This document shows, one piece after another, positions 36,546 to 45,543 of a DNA stretch of 57,002 bases (the first letter of the stretch is position 1; each line of letters starts with the position of its first letter). Both the position numbers and the translations under genes were made by a program. The notes under the pieces were generated by a model. That model was not told the origin of the DNA and made no database searches. It saw only the letters and a list, made by a program, of their open reading frames with translations. The stretch covers positions 1 to 57,002 of the forward strand of contig CAIKVH010000133.1 of NCBI GenBank assembly GCA_903830725.1, in the 5' to 3' direction. The DNA is from an uncultured Burkholderiales bacterium. Its GTDB lineage: Bacteria; Pseudomonadota; Gammaproteobacteria; Burkholderiales; Burkholderiaceae_C.

Positions 36546-37044
36546 TGTCGAATCCCTTGTATGCAGACTTAGCATCTGCTTTGATTTGAGAATCCAATGA
36601 GCCCGAATATATAAATTTCAGAGCATTTTGAACCGACATCACTCCTGTCACCTTTGTGTAATCAGACAAACTCTGAGGATTTCTTATTGAAATCACGAAT
36701 GAAGGGCCCTCTTTGATATTGAATTTTTCAAATAATTGAGGATATATTTCCCAACTCGGACCGTTATTGCCACAACAGGCGGTGTTTATTTCGGCAATTT
36801 TCTGTTTTGTATTTTCAAGCCCGGAACTACTCGAGTCCACGAATCCATTAAGAATCATGGTCATATTTGCAATACGCGCTTGGCTTGCCAATTCGATCAA
36901 GTCTTGATTTGGCATTTTTGTTGTTACAAAAATAAAACGATCAATTTTCCCCGTATTTTTTATTAAATTAAATAACTGTAAATTCTGAGCACTACTATTT
37001 ATAGAAACGATGCTCAGTATAAAAATGCATAGACACTGTTTCAT
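36538..37044 (-). CDS. trbC: F-type pilus assembly protein TrbC
   Basis: The 168-residue periplasmic protein has a clear signal peptide (MKQCLCIFILSIVSINSSAQ). A thioredoxin-like DsbC-type region carries FIFVTTKMPNQDLIELA and EGPSFVISI, the TrbC_Ftype pattern. It contains a vicinal Cys-Cys (TACCGNNG). ATG 37044 overlaps the traU TGA as ATGA, so I prefer it over TTG 37083. TrbC helps F-pilus assembly. Confidence 0.85.
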   Translation of the reverse strand: MKQCLCIFILSIVSINSSAQNLQLFNLIKNTGKIDRFIFVTTKMPNQDLIELASQARIANMTMILNGFVDSSSSGLENTKQKIAEINTACCGNNGPSWEIYPQLFEKFNIKEGPSFVISIRNPQSLSDYTKVTGVMSVQNALKFIYSGSLDSQIKADAKSAYKGFDND

Positions 37045-38111
37045 TGATTTGAAGAAGTTAAACCCGCAATGGTTGAACAACAATCCTTTTTCCTAAAAAT
37101 AAAATATCCATAATCTTTGTATTGAGGGGCCGCCGCTCCTACTTCCTGTAGGGCTAATGGCCTGGAAATAGGAGTGCATAAATTATCAGGAAATGGAAAT
37201 GTTCGATTGGTTTTATATTGCCTTTTATCCATCAAGAACTCTGGCACCCCGAGCGCTCCACATGCTTGTTGTGCACTTTTTCCTGCAGTTGTTTGTTGCA
37301 CTCCAGCAGCGTGTAATTTTGCAAAGATTCGCGCAATCAAGAGGTGGGAGATTTGCTCAGGCGTATTTGCTACACTGATGTTGCCCGTTACTGGATACAT
37401 AGATCCCCATGCGCCTGCTGTCCAAAATAGCTGTTCTAATCCAAATCCTGTTGTGGCAGCAATTGCGTCCGGGGCCTCCGCTGCAATACTAGGTATTCCG
37501 GCAAATGGATAGGCATATGGAGTCAAAATCATAGCTAGCGTATCGTCATTCCATGTTGGGTCTGCCCAGGATACATACGGCGTATCAAATCCGCGACTAT
37601 CTAGACACGGGTTATTTGAAATTATTCCAAGCGTTGTCATTACTGGGTTTATATATTCATTGATCTGCATAAATGCTGCTTTTGAAACTCCTCCAATTTG
37701 AGAATTTATAACCACAGTTGAACCGGTCTCGGCAGAATTGGTTGGAGGATTTATTTGTATTCCTCCTAGCAAAGGCATACAACCGGCTACATTGGTCGAG
37801 TCCACCATATAGATTGGTTCCCAAAACGACGATGGAATACCAACTGCCAAATTAGAGGCACAACTACAGACAGGACTACTCCCCCCTTGGGAATCATAGT
37901 TATCTGAATTAATGCCCATATCAATGGCTACACCGCCAATAATGATTGGGAACATGCAGTCGTAGCATACATCTGTCACAAGATTAGGAAATCGACCCTG
38001 ACACTGAGAAGTACTTTGCGAACTCACCTTTTGCCCATACAAGAATAAGCATAGTGCTCCAACCCATAGCACAAAAAAACGACCTGAGAGATTCATATCG
38101 GCAATCCCCAA
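37041..38111 (-). CDS. traU: F-type conjugative transfer protein TraU
   Basis: The 356-residue periplasmic, cysteine-rich protein is needed for DNA transfer and pilus assembly in F-type systems. It shows a signal peptide and the family start CQGRFPNLVTDVCYDCMFP. CSCASN and GIPSSFWEPIYMVDST follow, with many paired cysteines that would need the DsbC-like protein encoded upstream. The start overlaps traW by 19 nt and the stop is coupled to trbC. Confidence 0.92.
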   Translation of the reverse strand: MGIADMNLSGRFFVLWVGALCLFLYGQKVSSQSTSQCQGRFPNLVTDVCYDCMFPIIIGGVAIDMGINSDNYDSQGGSSPVCSCASNLAVGIPSSFWEPIYMVDSTNVAGCMPLLGGIQINPPTNSAETGSTVVINSQIGGVSKAAFMQINEYINPVMTTLGIISNNPCLDSRGFDTPYVSWADPTWNDDTLAMILTPYAYPFAGIPSIAAEAPDAIAATTGFGLEQLFWTAGAWGSMYPVTGNISVANTPEQISHLLIARIFAKLHAAGVQQTTAGKSAQQACGALGVPEFLMDKRQYKTNRTFPFPDNLCTPISRPLALQEVGAAAPQYKDYGYFIFRKKDCCSTIAGLTSSNQ

Positions 38112-38749
38112 TTTAACTGCATTAGACCGCCCTGCTGTGTTAACTTTACTGGCACAGTATTGATATGAATACTGTATAGCCTAGCCAATTGATTAATTAT
38201 CATTTTGCGCTGGTCAAAATAAAAAGGTACGACACTCGAACCCATCCAATTGAATCCTTGATACTTTATGCGTAATTCATAAGGGGAGCCTGCAGTCAAA
38301 ATTATTTTCAATGGCTGAAGTTTGATTTGATCAAGCGCGTAGTTAACTTGTTTCGTATCCCGTCCATCAATAAATAAAAGTCCATATTTCAATTTGTTCA
38401 GCTTTAATGGCTCAATCACTGTCCCCTTGCGCACGATAATCAGTCCATCAATATCTACATAATCGCGCTGGACTAAGTATTTCATCTCAACAAATTCTGT
38501 GCGCACAAACGAATTGGTTGTTATTCCAAGCAGTGGAGCAGGATATTTGATCTGAGAAACAGATTGTTCAGCGTACTGTTTCCAAAACTTGTGAATATCT
38601 CCGTTTGCATATTTTTTTCTTACAGTATTTTTGATCTGTAATCTGGCGTCGTTATCCAAATTAAATACTGTATTTTTAATGCCTAAGTCCTGCGCATTTA
38701 CAAGCGTTAGATTTAAAAATAAATAGATTATCAAAAATTTAGCATTCAT
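38093..38749 (-). CDS. traW: F-type conjugative transfer protein TraW
   Basis: The 218-residue periplasmic protein has a signal peptide cut near NAQDLG. The TraW pattern includes RKGTVIEPLKLNKLKYGLLF and FIDGRDTKQVNYAL, the RDxxQ motif of the family. The C-terminal segment FYFDQRKMIINQLARLYSIH also fits. Overlaps the transglycosylase gene by 11 nt and traU by 19 nt. Confidence 0.9.
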   Translation of the reverse strand: MNAKFLIIYLFLNLTLVNAQDLGIKNTVFNLDNDARLQIKNTVRKKYANGDIHKFWKQYAEQSVSQIKYPAPLLGITTNSFVRTEFVEMKYLVQRDYVDIDGLIIVRKGTVIEPLKLNKLKYGLLFIDGRDTKQVNYALDQIKLQPLKIILTAGSPYELRIKYQGFNWMGSSVVPFYFDQRKMIINQLARLYSIHINTVPVKLTQQGGLMQLNWGLPI

Positions 38750-39314
38750 TTGAATTACAACCCATGATGTTCTCTTGTAAGGAAAAGAAATGGTTTGTAT
38801 TCACACTATTCTTAGAAGTATATTTAGATGTTTTCATAATCCCCTTTGACTCAAGTCTTTGATATACGCTAGCAACTTTTTCTATATACAAGTCTTGGGC
38901 TTTTGTATTCCTTGAGTTATAAGCACCCACAGCTTTCCATATATACCCATACTGACTAATATTTTGGGAAATCACCCAACCAGCGACATCAATACTGACA
39001 CAAGGCTTCAGTAAATCAACTTTACTAATGCCGTATTCCTTTAATTTAGGTAGCCAGGAACTATTGATCTGCATCAACCCAATATCTATTGTTCCGTTTT
39101 TATTGACTTGACTAATTACAAGCGGGTTTGCTCCGCTCTCGGTGATAGCAATCGAAAGCAAGAGTCTTGATGACAGCTGATATTTATGGGCTACATCCTC
39201 CAAACAACTTGCTTGAGCCAGAATACTTGATGAACCTGCAAGCAATATAGTGATGATTGGGTATAGGGAAGAAAACGTGAAATATTTATTATTCAATTTT
39301 AAAATTGTCGACAT
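38739..39314 (-). CDS. Lytic transglycosylase, VirB1/TrbN-like
   Basis: The 191-residue exported muramidase has a hydrophobic N-terminal signal, then the SLT/lysozyme-like domain. Catalytic Glu lies in AITESGANP, followed by DIGLMQINSSW and AVGAYNSRN. It would open peptidoglycan for assembly of the secretion channel. It starts 1 nt after the stop of the DsbC-like gene. Confidence 0.88.
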   Translation of the reverse strand: MSTILKLNNKYFTFSSLYPIITILLAGSSSILAQASCLEDVAHKYQLSSRLLLSIAITESGANPLVISQVNKNGTIDIGLMQINSSWLPKLKEYGISKVDLLKPCVSIDVAGWVISQNISQYGYIWKAVGAYNSRNTKAQDLYIEKVASVYQRLESKGIMKTSKYTSKNSVNTNHFFSLQENIMGCNSNEC

Positions 39315-39315
39315 A

Positions 39316-40035
39316 CTATTTATTACTATTTAAAGAGTTTGTAATGCTACCAAGTCTTTTTTCAACACCCACGGCTGATATCAACCCAGGAAATACAGTG
39401 CCATCCTCAAAAACGATAGTAGGAGTCCCATTTATTTTGTATTTAATAGCAAGGGCTTGTATATCTTTCAAAGGGTTAGGACACGCATGGGTTATAGGCT
39501 CAATATTGAGCTCTAGATATTCATTCCAGGCTTTAACTTTATCGATTGCACACCAAATACTCGTAGCTATTTTTTCTGAACCGGGATGTATTGACTCGAT
39601 TGGGAGTGGCAATATATAAATAGAAGTATTTTTTAATTTTTTAAGCTCTTGATCTAGGGTTTTACAATAAGGACATTTTGGATCGCTAAAAACATAAATA
39701 CTTCGCACTCCATCGCCTAATTTAATAGTTTTTTGCAGGTCAATGTCATTTAAATCGAATTTTGTTTTTGTTGAGTTATCTGAGTTATTTGAGTTATTTG
39801 CCAAATCCAAACCCGATTCAAGATCAATGACTGAGCCATTGATTAGAAATTTAAAGTCATCCGAAATAAACACCGTACCTGAATCTATATTTTTCAAGCT
39901 ATAAAAATTTAAAAAAGATTTGGCTATATTGATGCTAGAAATGCTCGGATAGCGCCTTTGAAATTCATCTTCAAAATCTGCCTTACACATCTGCGCAAAG
40001 AATACCAGTCCAATTAGGAAATATTTTCTAAACAC
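39316..40035 (-). CDS. DsbC-like thioredoxin-fold protein
   Basis: The 239-residue exported protein has a signal peptide (to MCKA), a DsbC-like dimerisation region, and a thioredoxin domain with SDPKCPYCKTLD and cis-Pro loop GTPTIVF. It probably isomerises disulfides in TraU, TrbC and other cysteine-rich transfer proteins. The start is GTG 40035 with AGGAG 5 nt upstream. Three 9-bp tandem repeats (39772-39798) encode an Asn/Ser-rich linker. Confidence 0.87.
   Translation of the reverse strand: MFRKYFLIGLVFFAQMCKADFEDEFQRRYPSISSINIAKSFLNFYSLKNIDSGTVFISDDFKFLINGSVIDLESGLDLANNSNNSDNSTKTKFDLNDIDLQKTIKLGDGVRSIYVFSDPKCPYCKTLDQELKKLKNTSIYILPLPIESIHPGSEKIATSIWCAIDKVKAWNEYLELNIEPITHACPNPLKDIQALAIKYKINGTPTIVFEDGTVFPGLISAVGVEKRLGSITNSLNSNK
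39772..39798. repeat. Three in-frame 9-bp tandem repeats in the DsbC-like gene
   Basis: TGAGTTATC, TGAGTTATT and TGAGTTATT run head to tail and encode repeated Asn/Asn/Ser-type triplets in the linker before the thioredoxin domain. Confidence 0.65.
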
Positions 40036-40048
40036 CTAAACTCCTAAA

Positions 40049-40366
40049 TTACAGATTAATTATTTCGTGATTTAACATGAAAACACAAAAGTAAAACACT
40101 ACGGCAATCCCGCAAAATATGCTCATCGTTTTTTTCATATACTTTGAAAACCCTCGTACCACAGTTAAACTGATGAGTAGTAATAAAATTATTATTAATT
40201 TAGCCAATAACAAGGTGCATATATTGCCCAAATATTTAGACATCCAGATCAATACTGGATTTATCTCATGTCCTCCGTATTTCGCGCTTATCAAAGAGGA
40301 TTCCAAGTCCAATACTTGCAAAAAGAGCAACGCGTAAATATTCCAATTCAGGACACGATCAATCAA
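40049..40366 (-). CDS. DUF5658-like small membrane protein
   Basis: The 105-residue protein is predicted to have three TM helices. The N-terminal part LQVLDLESSLISAKYGGHEINPVL matches the DUF5658 pattern (Asp...Thr/Ser...Gly-x-Glu-x-Asn-Pro), family function unknown. It is the first gene of the transfer operon. The start is TTG 40366; no ATG is available near the N-terminus and the Shine-Dalgarno sequence is weak. Confidence 0.6.
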   Translation of the reverse strand: MIDRVLNWNIYALLFLQVLDLESSLISAKYGGHEINPVLIWMSKYLGNICTLLLAKLIIILLLLISLTVVRGFSKYMKKTMSIFCGIAVVFYFCVFMLNHEIINL

Positions 40367-40598
40367 TTAAAACCCAATTTAACTTCCTTAGTTTTCCAAT
40401 ATTGGAGAATTATGGAGGTTGGCTCTATATTTAATATGATTTTTTTTTGCTAGCACACATTTACTGCAAATGAATATATCTAGTTTGATCTATGTGTACT
40501 TTAAAACAGTCTAAAAATCTAGACCCTAATTGGCATCGCCTTGTTAAATCACAAAACTCAAGATAACGATGCAGATAAATTAAGATTAAAAATACGGT

Positions 40599-41144
40599 CT
40601 ATTTTTTACGCCATACCCGTTTAGGGCTGTATGAGCTGGTGGGCATTGAAGCGGGAGTTTGATCACCACTGGGTATATAGACCGGCGTATCCTCTGAGTA
40701 CTCAGCAACGATCAATTGCTCAGGCACTTTATACCTTTGAGGTGCTGGCAAGGTTTCAAGGATCGGCTCCAAACTAGCTTTACCTGATTGTTGTATCAGT
40801 CGTCCATTAATGACGGCGTCGGCATGTATGCCGAGTGTCTCGTAATATATATCTCCTTGAACTGTGCTGTTGGCCTCGAGACTTATTTGTTTGGCATAAA
40901 TATTCCCAATGACAGCCCCAGTTATAGAAGCCATAGCGCATCGAATTGATCCCAAAACCTTACCTGTGGAGGAAATTGCTAGGGAATCTGATAATTTCCC
41001 AAAACCCTCAATATCTCCGTAAATAATTCCCTCAATTAAGGCTGAGCCACTAAATTCAAATTTCCCCTTGATGACGGCACCGGAGTTAATATGGTTATCG
41101 TATTTTGACTGCCCAGAGAGCATTAACGGTAAACTGGTATTCAT
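40599..41144 (-). CDS. Bactofilin family polymer-forming protein
   Basis: The 181-residue protein has the bactofilin beta-helix core (about 20-115) with the characteristic G-x-I periodicity (GVIKGKFEFSG-like start, LIEGIIYGDIEG, VLGSIRCAMASITGAVIGNIYA, TVQGDIYYETLGIHADAVINGRL). A disordered Pro-rich, basic C-terminus follows. Bactofilins form nucleotide-free filaments that localise envelope enzymes. It stands upstream of the transfer operon on the same strand with a 232-bp gap. Confidence 0.88.
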   Translation of the reverse strand: MNTSLPLMLSGQSKYDNHINSGAVIKGKFEFSGSALIEGIIYGDIEGFGKLSDSLAISSTGKVLGSIRCAMASITGAVIGNIYAKQISLEANSTVQGDIYYETLGIHADAVINGRLIQQSGKASLEPILETLPAPQRYKVPEQLIVAEYSEDTPVYIPSGDQTPASMPTSSYSPKRVWRKK

Positions 41145-41481
41145 AATCTGTACTCATTCGAATTGTTTGGTCTATGAAGAGAAACGAGTGGCATCAACAT
41201 AAACATTAGGATACTAGAACGGGATTACTTGATATTACATTCAAAAATAGTTAGATGCCGCATTTTGAGTCACAATCAGCTCATGAATTATCCCTATAAA
41301 ACAAAAAAATTATATTTTTGATATTCTGAATTCCAAAGTTCTAATCATTTGTTAAAGTTTTTTAATTTAATCCATAATCGTTCATAAACGTTAAATTAAA
41401 TTCATTTCATCTGGCTCACTTAAATTCAAAATTTTCATAAAACCCGTAATTTAAACTGAAGTACTTATTTTTGGAGTTATT
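41145..41481. other. AT-rich intergenic region upstream of the GDT1-family gene
   Basis: This 337-bp divergent region has no ORF or recognisable RNA. I looked for a yybP-ykoY manganese riboswitch, expected for some GDT1-family transporters, and did not find its conserved boxes. Confidence 0.4.
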
Positions 41482-42060
41482 TTGGATGCATTTTTTATAT
41501 CTACTGGTGTGGTCGCACTGGCTGAGATCGGCGATAAGACACAACTCCTTGCATTCATATTAGCTGCTAGATTTCAAAAACCAACTCCAATTATTCTCGG
41601 TATTTTTATAGCAACGATCATTAACCACGGCCTAGCGGGCGCAGTTGGCACTTGGATTGCAGTACAAATTGATCCCTCTATATTGAGATGGATATTAGGT
41701 GTTTCCTTTCTTGCTATGGCTATATGGACACTCATCCCTGACAAGATAGAGGAGGAGGAAACACACATTGCCTCTAAGCTTGGTGTATTTGGTGCAACAC
41801 TAATAACTTTCTTTATAGCTGAGATGGGCGATAAAACGCAGATTGCAACTGTTGCGTTAGCGGCCCACTTCACTCAGCCGTTGCTTGTGGTTGCGGGCAC
41901 CACAACGGGTATGCTCATAGCAGATGTGCCTGCTGTTTTCATAGGCAATAGATTTGCAGAGAAAATTTCCATGCCTCTTGTCCATAAATTAGCAGCTGCT
42001 ATTTTTGCTTTGCTAGGTGTATTGACGCTATGTGGCAAATCATTTGACTGGCATTTCTAA
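41482..42060 (+). CDS. TMEM165/GDT1 family transporter
   Basis: The 192-residue, six-TM inner-membrane protein has the two inverted-repeat signatures AEIGDKTQLL and AEMGDKTQIA (E-x-G-D-K-T), which bind the transported divalent cation. Bacterial members export manganese. The start is TTG 41482 with GGAG about 7 nt upstream. Cation specificity is inferred from family. Confidence 0.88.
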   Translation: MDAFFISTGVVALAEIGDKTQLLAFILAARFQKPTPIILGIFIATIINHGLAGAVGTWIAVQIDPSILRWILGVSFLAMAIWTLIPDKIEEEETHIASKLGVFGATLITFFIAEMGDKTQIATVALAAHFTQPLLVVAGTTTGMLIADVPAVFIGNRFAEKISMPLVHKLAAAIFALLGVLTLCGKSFDWHF

Positions 42061-42139
42061 TCATTTTTAAGAACGAAAGCCTAACTTACGAATTAACTGT
42101 AAAAAAAGTGGATTAATCCGTCTAGGGCACAATTGCAAC

Positions 42140-43270
42140 ATGTCTGAAAAATTTATCCCCATTAAACCTGCCAACGGCTTTTCTCCTTTGAAAACCAAAC
42201 CGTCACAGACCTTACCCAGGGTTGCCCATGGTGAGGTTCGGGATTTATTTAAACGTCCTCTTAAAGACTTGCGAATTAGTGTTACTGATCGTTGTAATTT
42301 TAGATGTACATATTGCATGCCCAAGGAGGTTTTTGACTCTGATTACCAGTACTTGCCTCACTCTCATTTACTAAGTTTTGAGGAAATTACTCGGCTAGCT
42401 AAGATTTTTGTTAACCACGGCGTTCAGAAAATAAGATTAACCGGTGGTGAGCCCCTGCTTCGCAAGAACATTGAATTTTTAATTGATCAACTGTCCAATA
42501 TTAAAACCCTCGATGGCAATAATTTGGATCTAACTCTCACGACCAATGGTTCGTTACTCGCACGCAAAGCAAGACTCCTAAAAGACGCAGGACTTAACCG
42601 TATAACGGTTTCATTGGATGGACTTGATGATGCGATCTTTAAAGAGATGAACGATGTCGATTTTCCAGTCTCGCAAGTGCTTGAGGGGATCGCTAAAGCT
42701 CAAGAGGTTGGGCTCTCTCCCATTAAGGTCAACATGGTCGTAAAAAAAGGGGTGAATTTAAGTCAAATAACGCCAATGACTCAATATTTTTTAGGCTCAG
42801 GGATCGTCCTTAGATTCATAGAGTACATGGATGTTGGGGCCACCAATGGGTGGAAAATGGACGAAGTCGTTCCCAGCGCTGAAATCTTAAATATTTTGGG
42901 ATCCTCATACGACCTCAAAATGGTTGACTCTACCTCCCCAGGAGAAACCGCTACCAGGTATAGCGTTATAGATAAAAATGGGAAACAAGGCGAGATAGGT
43001 CTAATTAGTAGCGTCACGCAGGCCTTTTGTAGCAGTTGTAATAGAGCTCGTTTATCTACAGAGGGGCAACTCTATCTATGCTTATTTGCCTCAAATGGAT
43101 TTGATCTGAGAACACTTTTACGCGGCGACTCATCAGATCAGGAAATTGAGGATCACTTGCAAAGTATATGGGGTTCCCGCAGTGATGAGTATTCAAGGCT
43201 TAGGGGACAAAATGAGCAATCCTCAAATGGTGGATTTAAAAGAGTAGAGATGAGCTACATAGGTGGCTGA
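42140..43270 (+). CDS. moaA: GTP 3',8-cyclase, molybdenum cofactor biosynthesis
   Basis: This radical-SAM enzyme starts Moco synthesis. The 376-residue product has [10 protein letters not shown] (CxxxCxxC for the SAM-binding [4Fe-4S]) and the GGEPLL motif. The C-terminal cysteines [10 protein letters not shown] and LCLF form the second, GTP-binding cluster. About 45 residues precede RISVTDRCN, longer than usual, so a start further in is possible. The other moa/moe genes are not in the window. Confidence 0.94.
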   Translation: MSEKFIPIKPANGFSPLKTKPSQTLPRVAHGEVRDLFKRPLKDLRISVTDRCNFRCTYCMPKEVFDSDYQYLPHSHLLSFEEITRLAKIFVNHGVQKIRLTGGEPLLRKNIEFLIDQLSNIKTLDGNNLDLTLTTNGSLLARKARLLKDAGLNRITVSLDGLDDAIFKEMNDVDFPVSQVLEGIAKAQEVGLSPIKVNMVVKKGVNLSQITPMTQYFLGSGIVLRFIEYMDVGATNGWKMDEVVPSAEILNILGSSYDLKMVDSTSPGETATRYSVIDKNGKQGEIGLISSVTQAFCSSCNRARLSTEGQLYLCLFASNGFDLRTLLRGDSSDQEIEDHLQSIWGSRSDEYSRLRGQNEQSSNGGFKRVEMSYIGG

Positions 43271-43288
43271 GTATTCAAATGCCCGGCT

Positions 43289-43774
43289 CTAAATCAGGCC
43301 CTGCGCTTTAAGTACCCCTTTATTAGCCAACTCATCTGCACGCTCGTTTCCCGGATCTCCAGCGTGTCCTTTAACCCAATGCCACTGGATGTTGTGCTCA
43401 GAGTTCTGAACCAAATCATCCAATTTCATCCATAAATCAATATTTTTAACAGGTTGCTTTGACGCAGTCTTCCACCCCCGCGCCTTCCAACCCTTAATCC
43501 ACTGGGTAATGCCTTGACGAACGTACTCGCTATCCATATAAATTGCAACTGAGCACGGGCGCTTTAATGCACTAATGGATTCAATTACTGCAGTTAACTC
43601 CATTCGGTTATTGGTCGTTTGCAACTCGCCCCCAAATAGATCTTTCTCAACCTCTCCAAGCCGAAGATAGACCCCCCACCCCCCCGGGCCTGGATTACCT
43701 TTGCATGCTCCGTCTGTATAAATTACAACTTTGGAGTTCGAGTCTGTGACTGATTGCGCTTGAATGTCTGTCAT
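43289..43774 (-). CDS. rnhA: Ribonuclease HI
   Basis: The 161-residue enzyme cleaves RNA in RNA-DNA hybrids. Catalytic residues are in [16 protein letters not shown] (Asp), [11 protein letters not shown] (Glu), YMDSEYV (Asp) and [14 protein letters not shown] (His, Asp). ATG 43774 is preferred to TTG 43798. It follows a methyltransferase gene on the same strand, a common betaproteobacterial pairing, and converges with moaA. Confidence 0.96.
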   Translation of the reverse strand: MTDIQAQSVTDSNSKVVIYTDGACKGNPGPGGWGVYLRLGEVEKDLFGGELQTTNNRMELTAVIESISALKRPCSVAIYMDSEYVRQGITQWIKGWKARGWKTASKQPVKNIDLWMKLDDLVQNSEHNIQWHWVKGHAGDPGNERADELANKGVLKAQGLI

Positions 43775-43847
43775 TTTAAAATTAATTAGTTTACCCAAAA
43801 AAACTCTATTGCCCTGGAGTCATGAACTAAGAACTAGAAAACCTATT

Positions 43848-44711
43848 TCAGCCTATGGAGTCTTCAACTTCATTGGTACCACGGATAGAACTTGAATTGA
43901 TACTTGGCACTGCTGCCGCGCTAACGCTATGCGGTCTTTTCCAAAAAGGGCTTAACATTTTCATACCCCTAACCCTTTTAACAGCTACCAGAAAATAAAC
44001 TGAGCCAAAAATAGGCCACCACCTGTCCCCGGCCTTATCCATCCAAGCAAACCTATTCAGCCAGGTGTGGGTCTTAAAAGCAGGTCTATAACAGCCAAAT
44101 CTCCCCCCTTCCACTTCAAAACTGAGAAGCTTGAGCCAATCTCTCAGGCGCCAGTAGCCTATGAAATCTCCGTTTTGAGGCAAAAAGCTGCTTTGAACGC
44201 CCAACCGCCGATAAGTGTTGACCCTTTTTTGATGTAAACCCCATAAACTTATTGGATTTAATCCACTAATAACGATCTTACCTTCAGGGACTAGTACTCT
44301 TTCTACCTCTCTTAGCGTCGCGTGGGGGTCTGGACTAGACTCCAGCGCATGGGGTAGCAAAATCAGATCTAGGCATTGATCGGGAAAGGGTAAAGCCCGG
44401 CTATCAAGGACAACGGCGTATTTCTTCTCTGTATTGGAATTATCTAAATTATTTGAATCAAGACATTGATTTATACCCAAACCGCTTGAGAAATGACCCT
44501 TTCCATCGGAAACTTGTGCATGCCATTTGTGAGGCATGCGATTGGCGCTAAGACCGTCCAAGTTCGAGAGTCCTAATTGAAGGGCATGAAAGCCAAAAAT
44601 ATCGGATACAGTGCGGTCATATTGCTCTTTTTCCCAGTTCATCAAATACTGACCTGCAGGAGACTGAAGCCAGTCTTGGAGTTCAATACTTTCTATAATC
44701 TGGTGATTCAT
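43848..44711 (-). CDS. Class I SAM-dependent methyltransferase
   Basis: The 287-residue enzyme lacks a classical GxGxG motif, but the later methyltransferase_11 motifs are clear. These are LDSRALPFPDQCLDLILLPHALE (motifs II-III region) and ATLREVERVLVPEGKIVISGLNP. ATG 44711 has AAGGG 10 nt upstream. The substrate is unknown. Its start codon overlaps that of the divergent gloB gene by two bases. Confidence 0.8.
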   Translation of the reverse strand: MNHQIIESIELQDWLQSPAGQYLMNWEKEQYDRTVSDIFGFHALQLGLSNLDGLSANRMPHKWHAQVSDGKGHFSSGLGINQCLDSNNLDNSNTEKKYAVVLDSRALPFPDQCLDLILLPHALESSPDPHATLREVERVLVPEGKIVISGLNPISLWGLHQKRVNTYRRLGVQSSFLPQNGDFIGYWRLRDWLKLLSFEVEGGRFGCYRPAFKTHTWLNRFAWMDKAGDRWWPIFGSVYFLVAVKRVRGMKMLSPFWKRPHSVSAAAVPSINSSSIRGTNEVEDSIG

Positions 44712-45480
44712 GAAACTAATACCCTTACCCGCATTTAATGACAATTACCTTTGGATGATAAGCCAAGACGGCTGTGCAGTAGTGGTTGATCCAGGAGATA
44801 GTGCACCAGTTTTGGAGGCGCTTGATCAATACAAACTCAAACTTGAATGCATTTTAGTTACACATCACCATTCCGATCACATTGGTGGACTAGAAACATT
44901 GGTCGAAAAAACCAATGCGAAAGTATACGCGCCTCGACATCCAAGCATACCCAGCCCTTTCCAAGTCGTAGAAAACAAGGAGTTAATACGGGTATTGGGG
45001 CTAGAGGTGGCTGTAATGGCAGTACCTGGACATACATTAACGCACCTAGCCTATTTTTTTCCTCAAACTGAACTAGGTCCCATCGTCTTTTGTGGCGACA
45101 CTCTATTCAGTGGTGGTTGTGGTCGTATGTTTGAGGGGAGTCCCGAAGGATTTTTAGCAAGTTTGGAAAGCCTCTCCCGGCTTCCCCCTGAAACACTCGT
45201 GTGTGCTGCTCACGAATACACAATGTCAAACCTTAAATTCGCTAAAGCAGTTGAGCCCTCCAATCGTGATCTTGATGACTACGTAGATCACTGTAAATCC
45301 GTGAGAGCCAAAAATTTACCAACTCTTCCCTCAAATATTTTGCTAGAAAAATCTATCAATCCGTTTTTAAGGGTTCATCTCGCTGAGGTCATCGCAAGTG
45401 CGCAAAAGATAAATCCGAATGCCAAGACGGCCAGTCAAATCTTTGCTACTCTGCGCTCATGGAAAAATGACTTTTCTTAA
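44710..45480 (+). CDS. gloB: Hydroxyacylglutathione hydrolase (glyoxalase II)
   Basis: The 256-residue metallo-beta-lactamase-fold enzyme hydrolyses S-lactoylglutathione to lactate and glutathione, completing methylglyoxal detoxification. Metal motif THHHSDHIGG, the later VPGHT and CGDTLFSGGCGRMFEG segments, and C-terminal AAHEYTMSNLKFA with an LPTLPSNI helix are all typical of GloB. Normal length. Divergent from the methyltransferase with overlapping start codons. Confidence 0.95.
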   Translation: MKLIPLPAFNDNYLWMISQDGCAVVVDPGDSAPVLEALDQYKLKLECILVTHHHSDHIGGLETLVEKTNAKVYAPRHPSIPSPFQVVENKELIRVLGLEVAVMAVPGHTLTHLAYFFPQTELGPIVFCGDTLFSGGCGRMFEGSPEGFLASLESLSRLPPETLVCAAHEYTMSNLKFAKAVEPSNRDLDDYVDHCKSVRAKNLPTLPSNILLEKSINPFLRVHLAEVIASAQKINPNAKTASQIFATLRSWKNDFS

Positions 45481-45543
45481 AACATTGATGCCTGTATCGA
45501 AGCGGTGTCTCTTACACTCTACATTTGAACTCAATTGGCTCTA

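Noticed and set aside
41145..41481. yybP-ykoY manganese riboswitch before the GDT1-family gene
   Set aside because: The conserved boxes of that riboswitch are absent.
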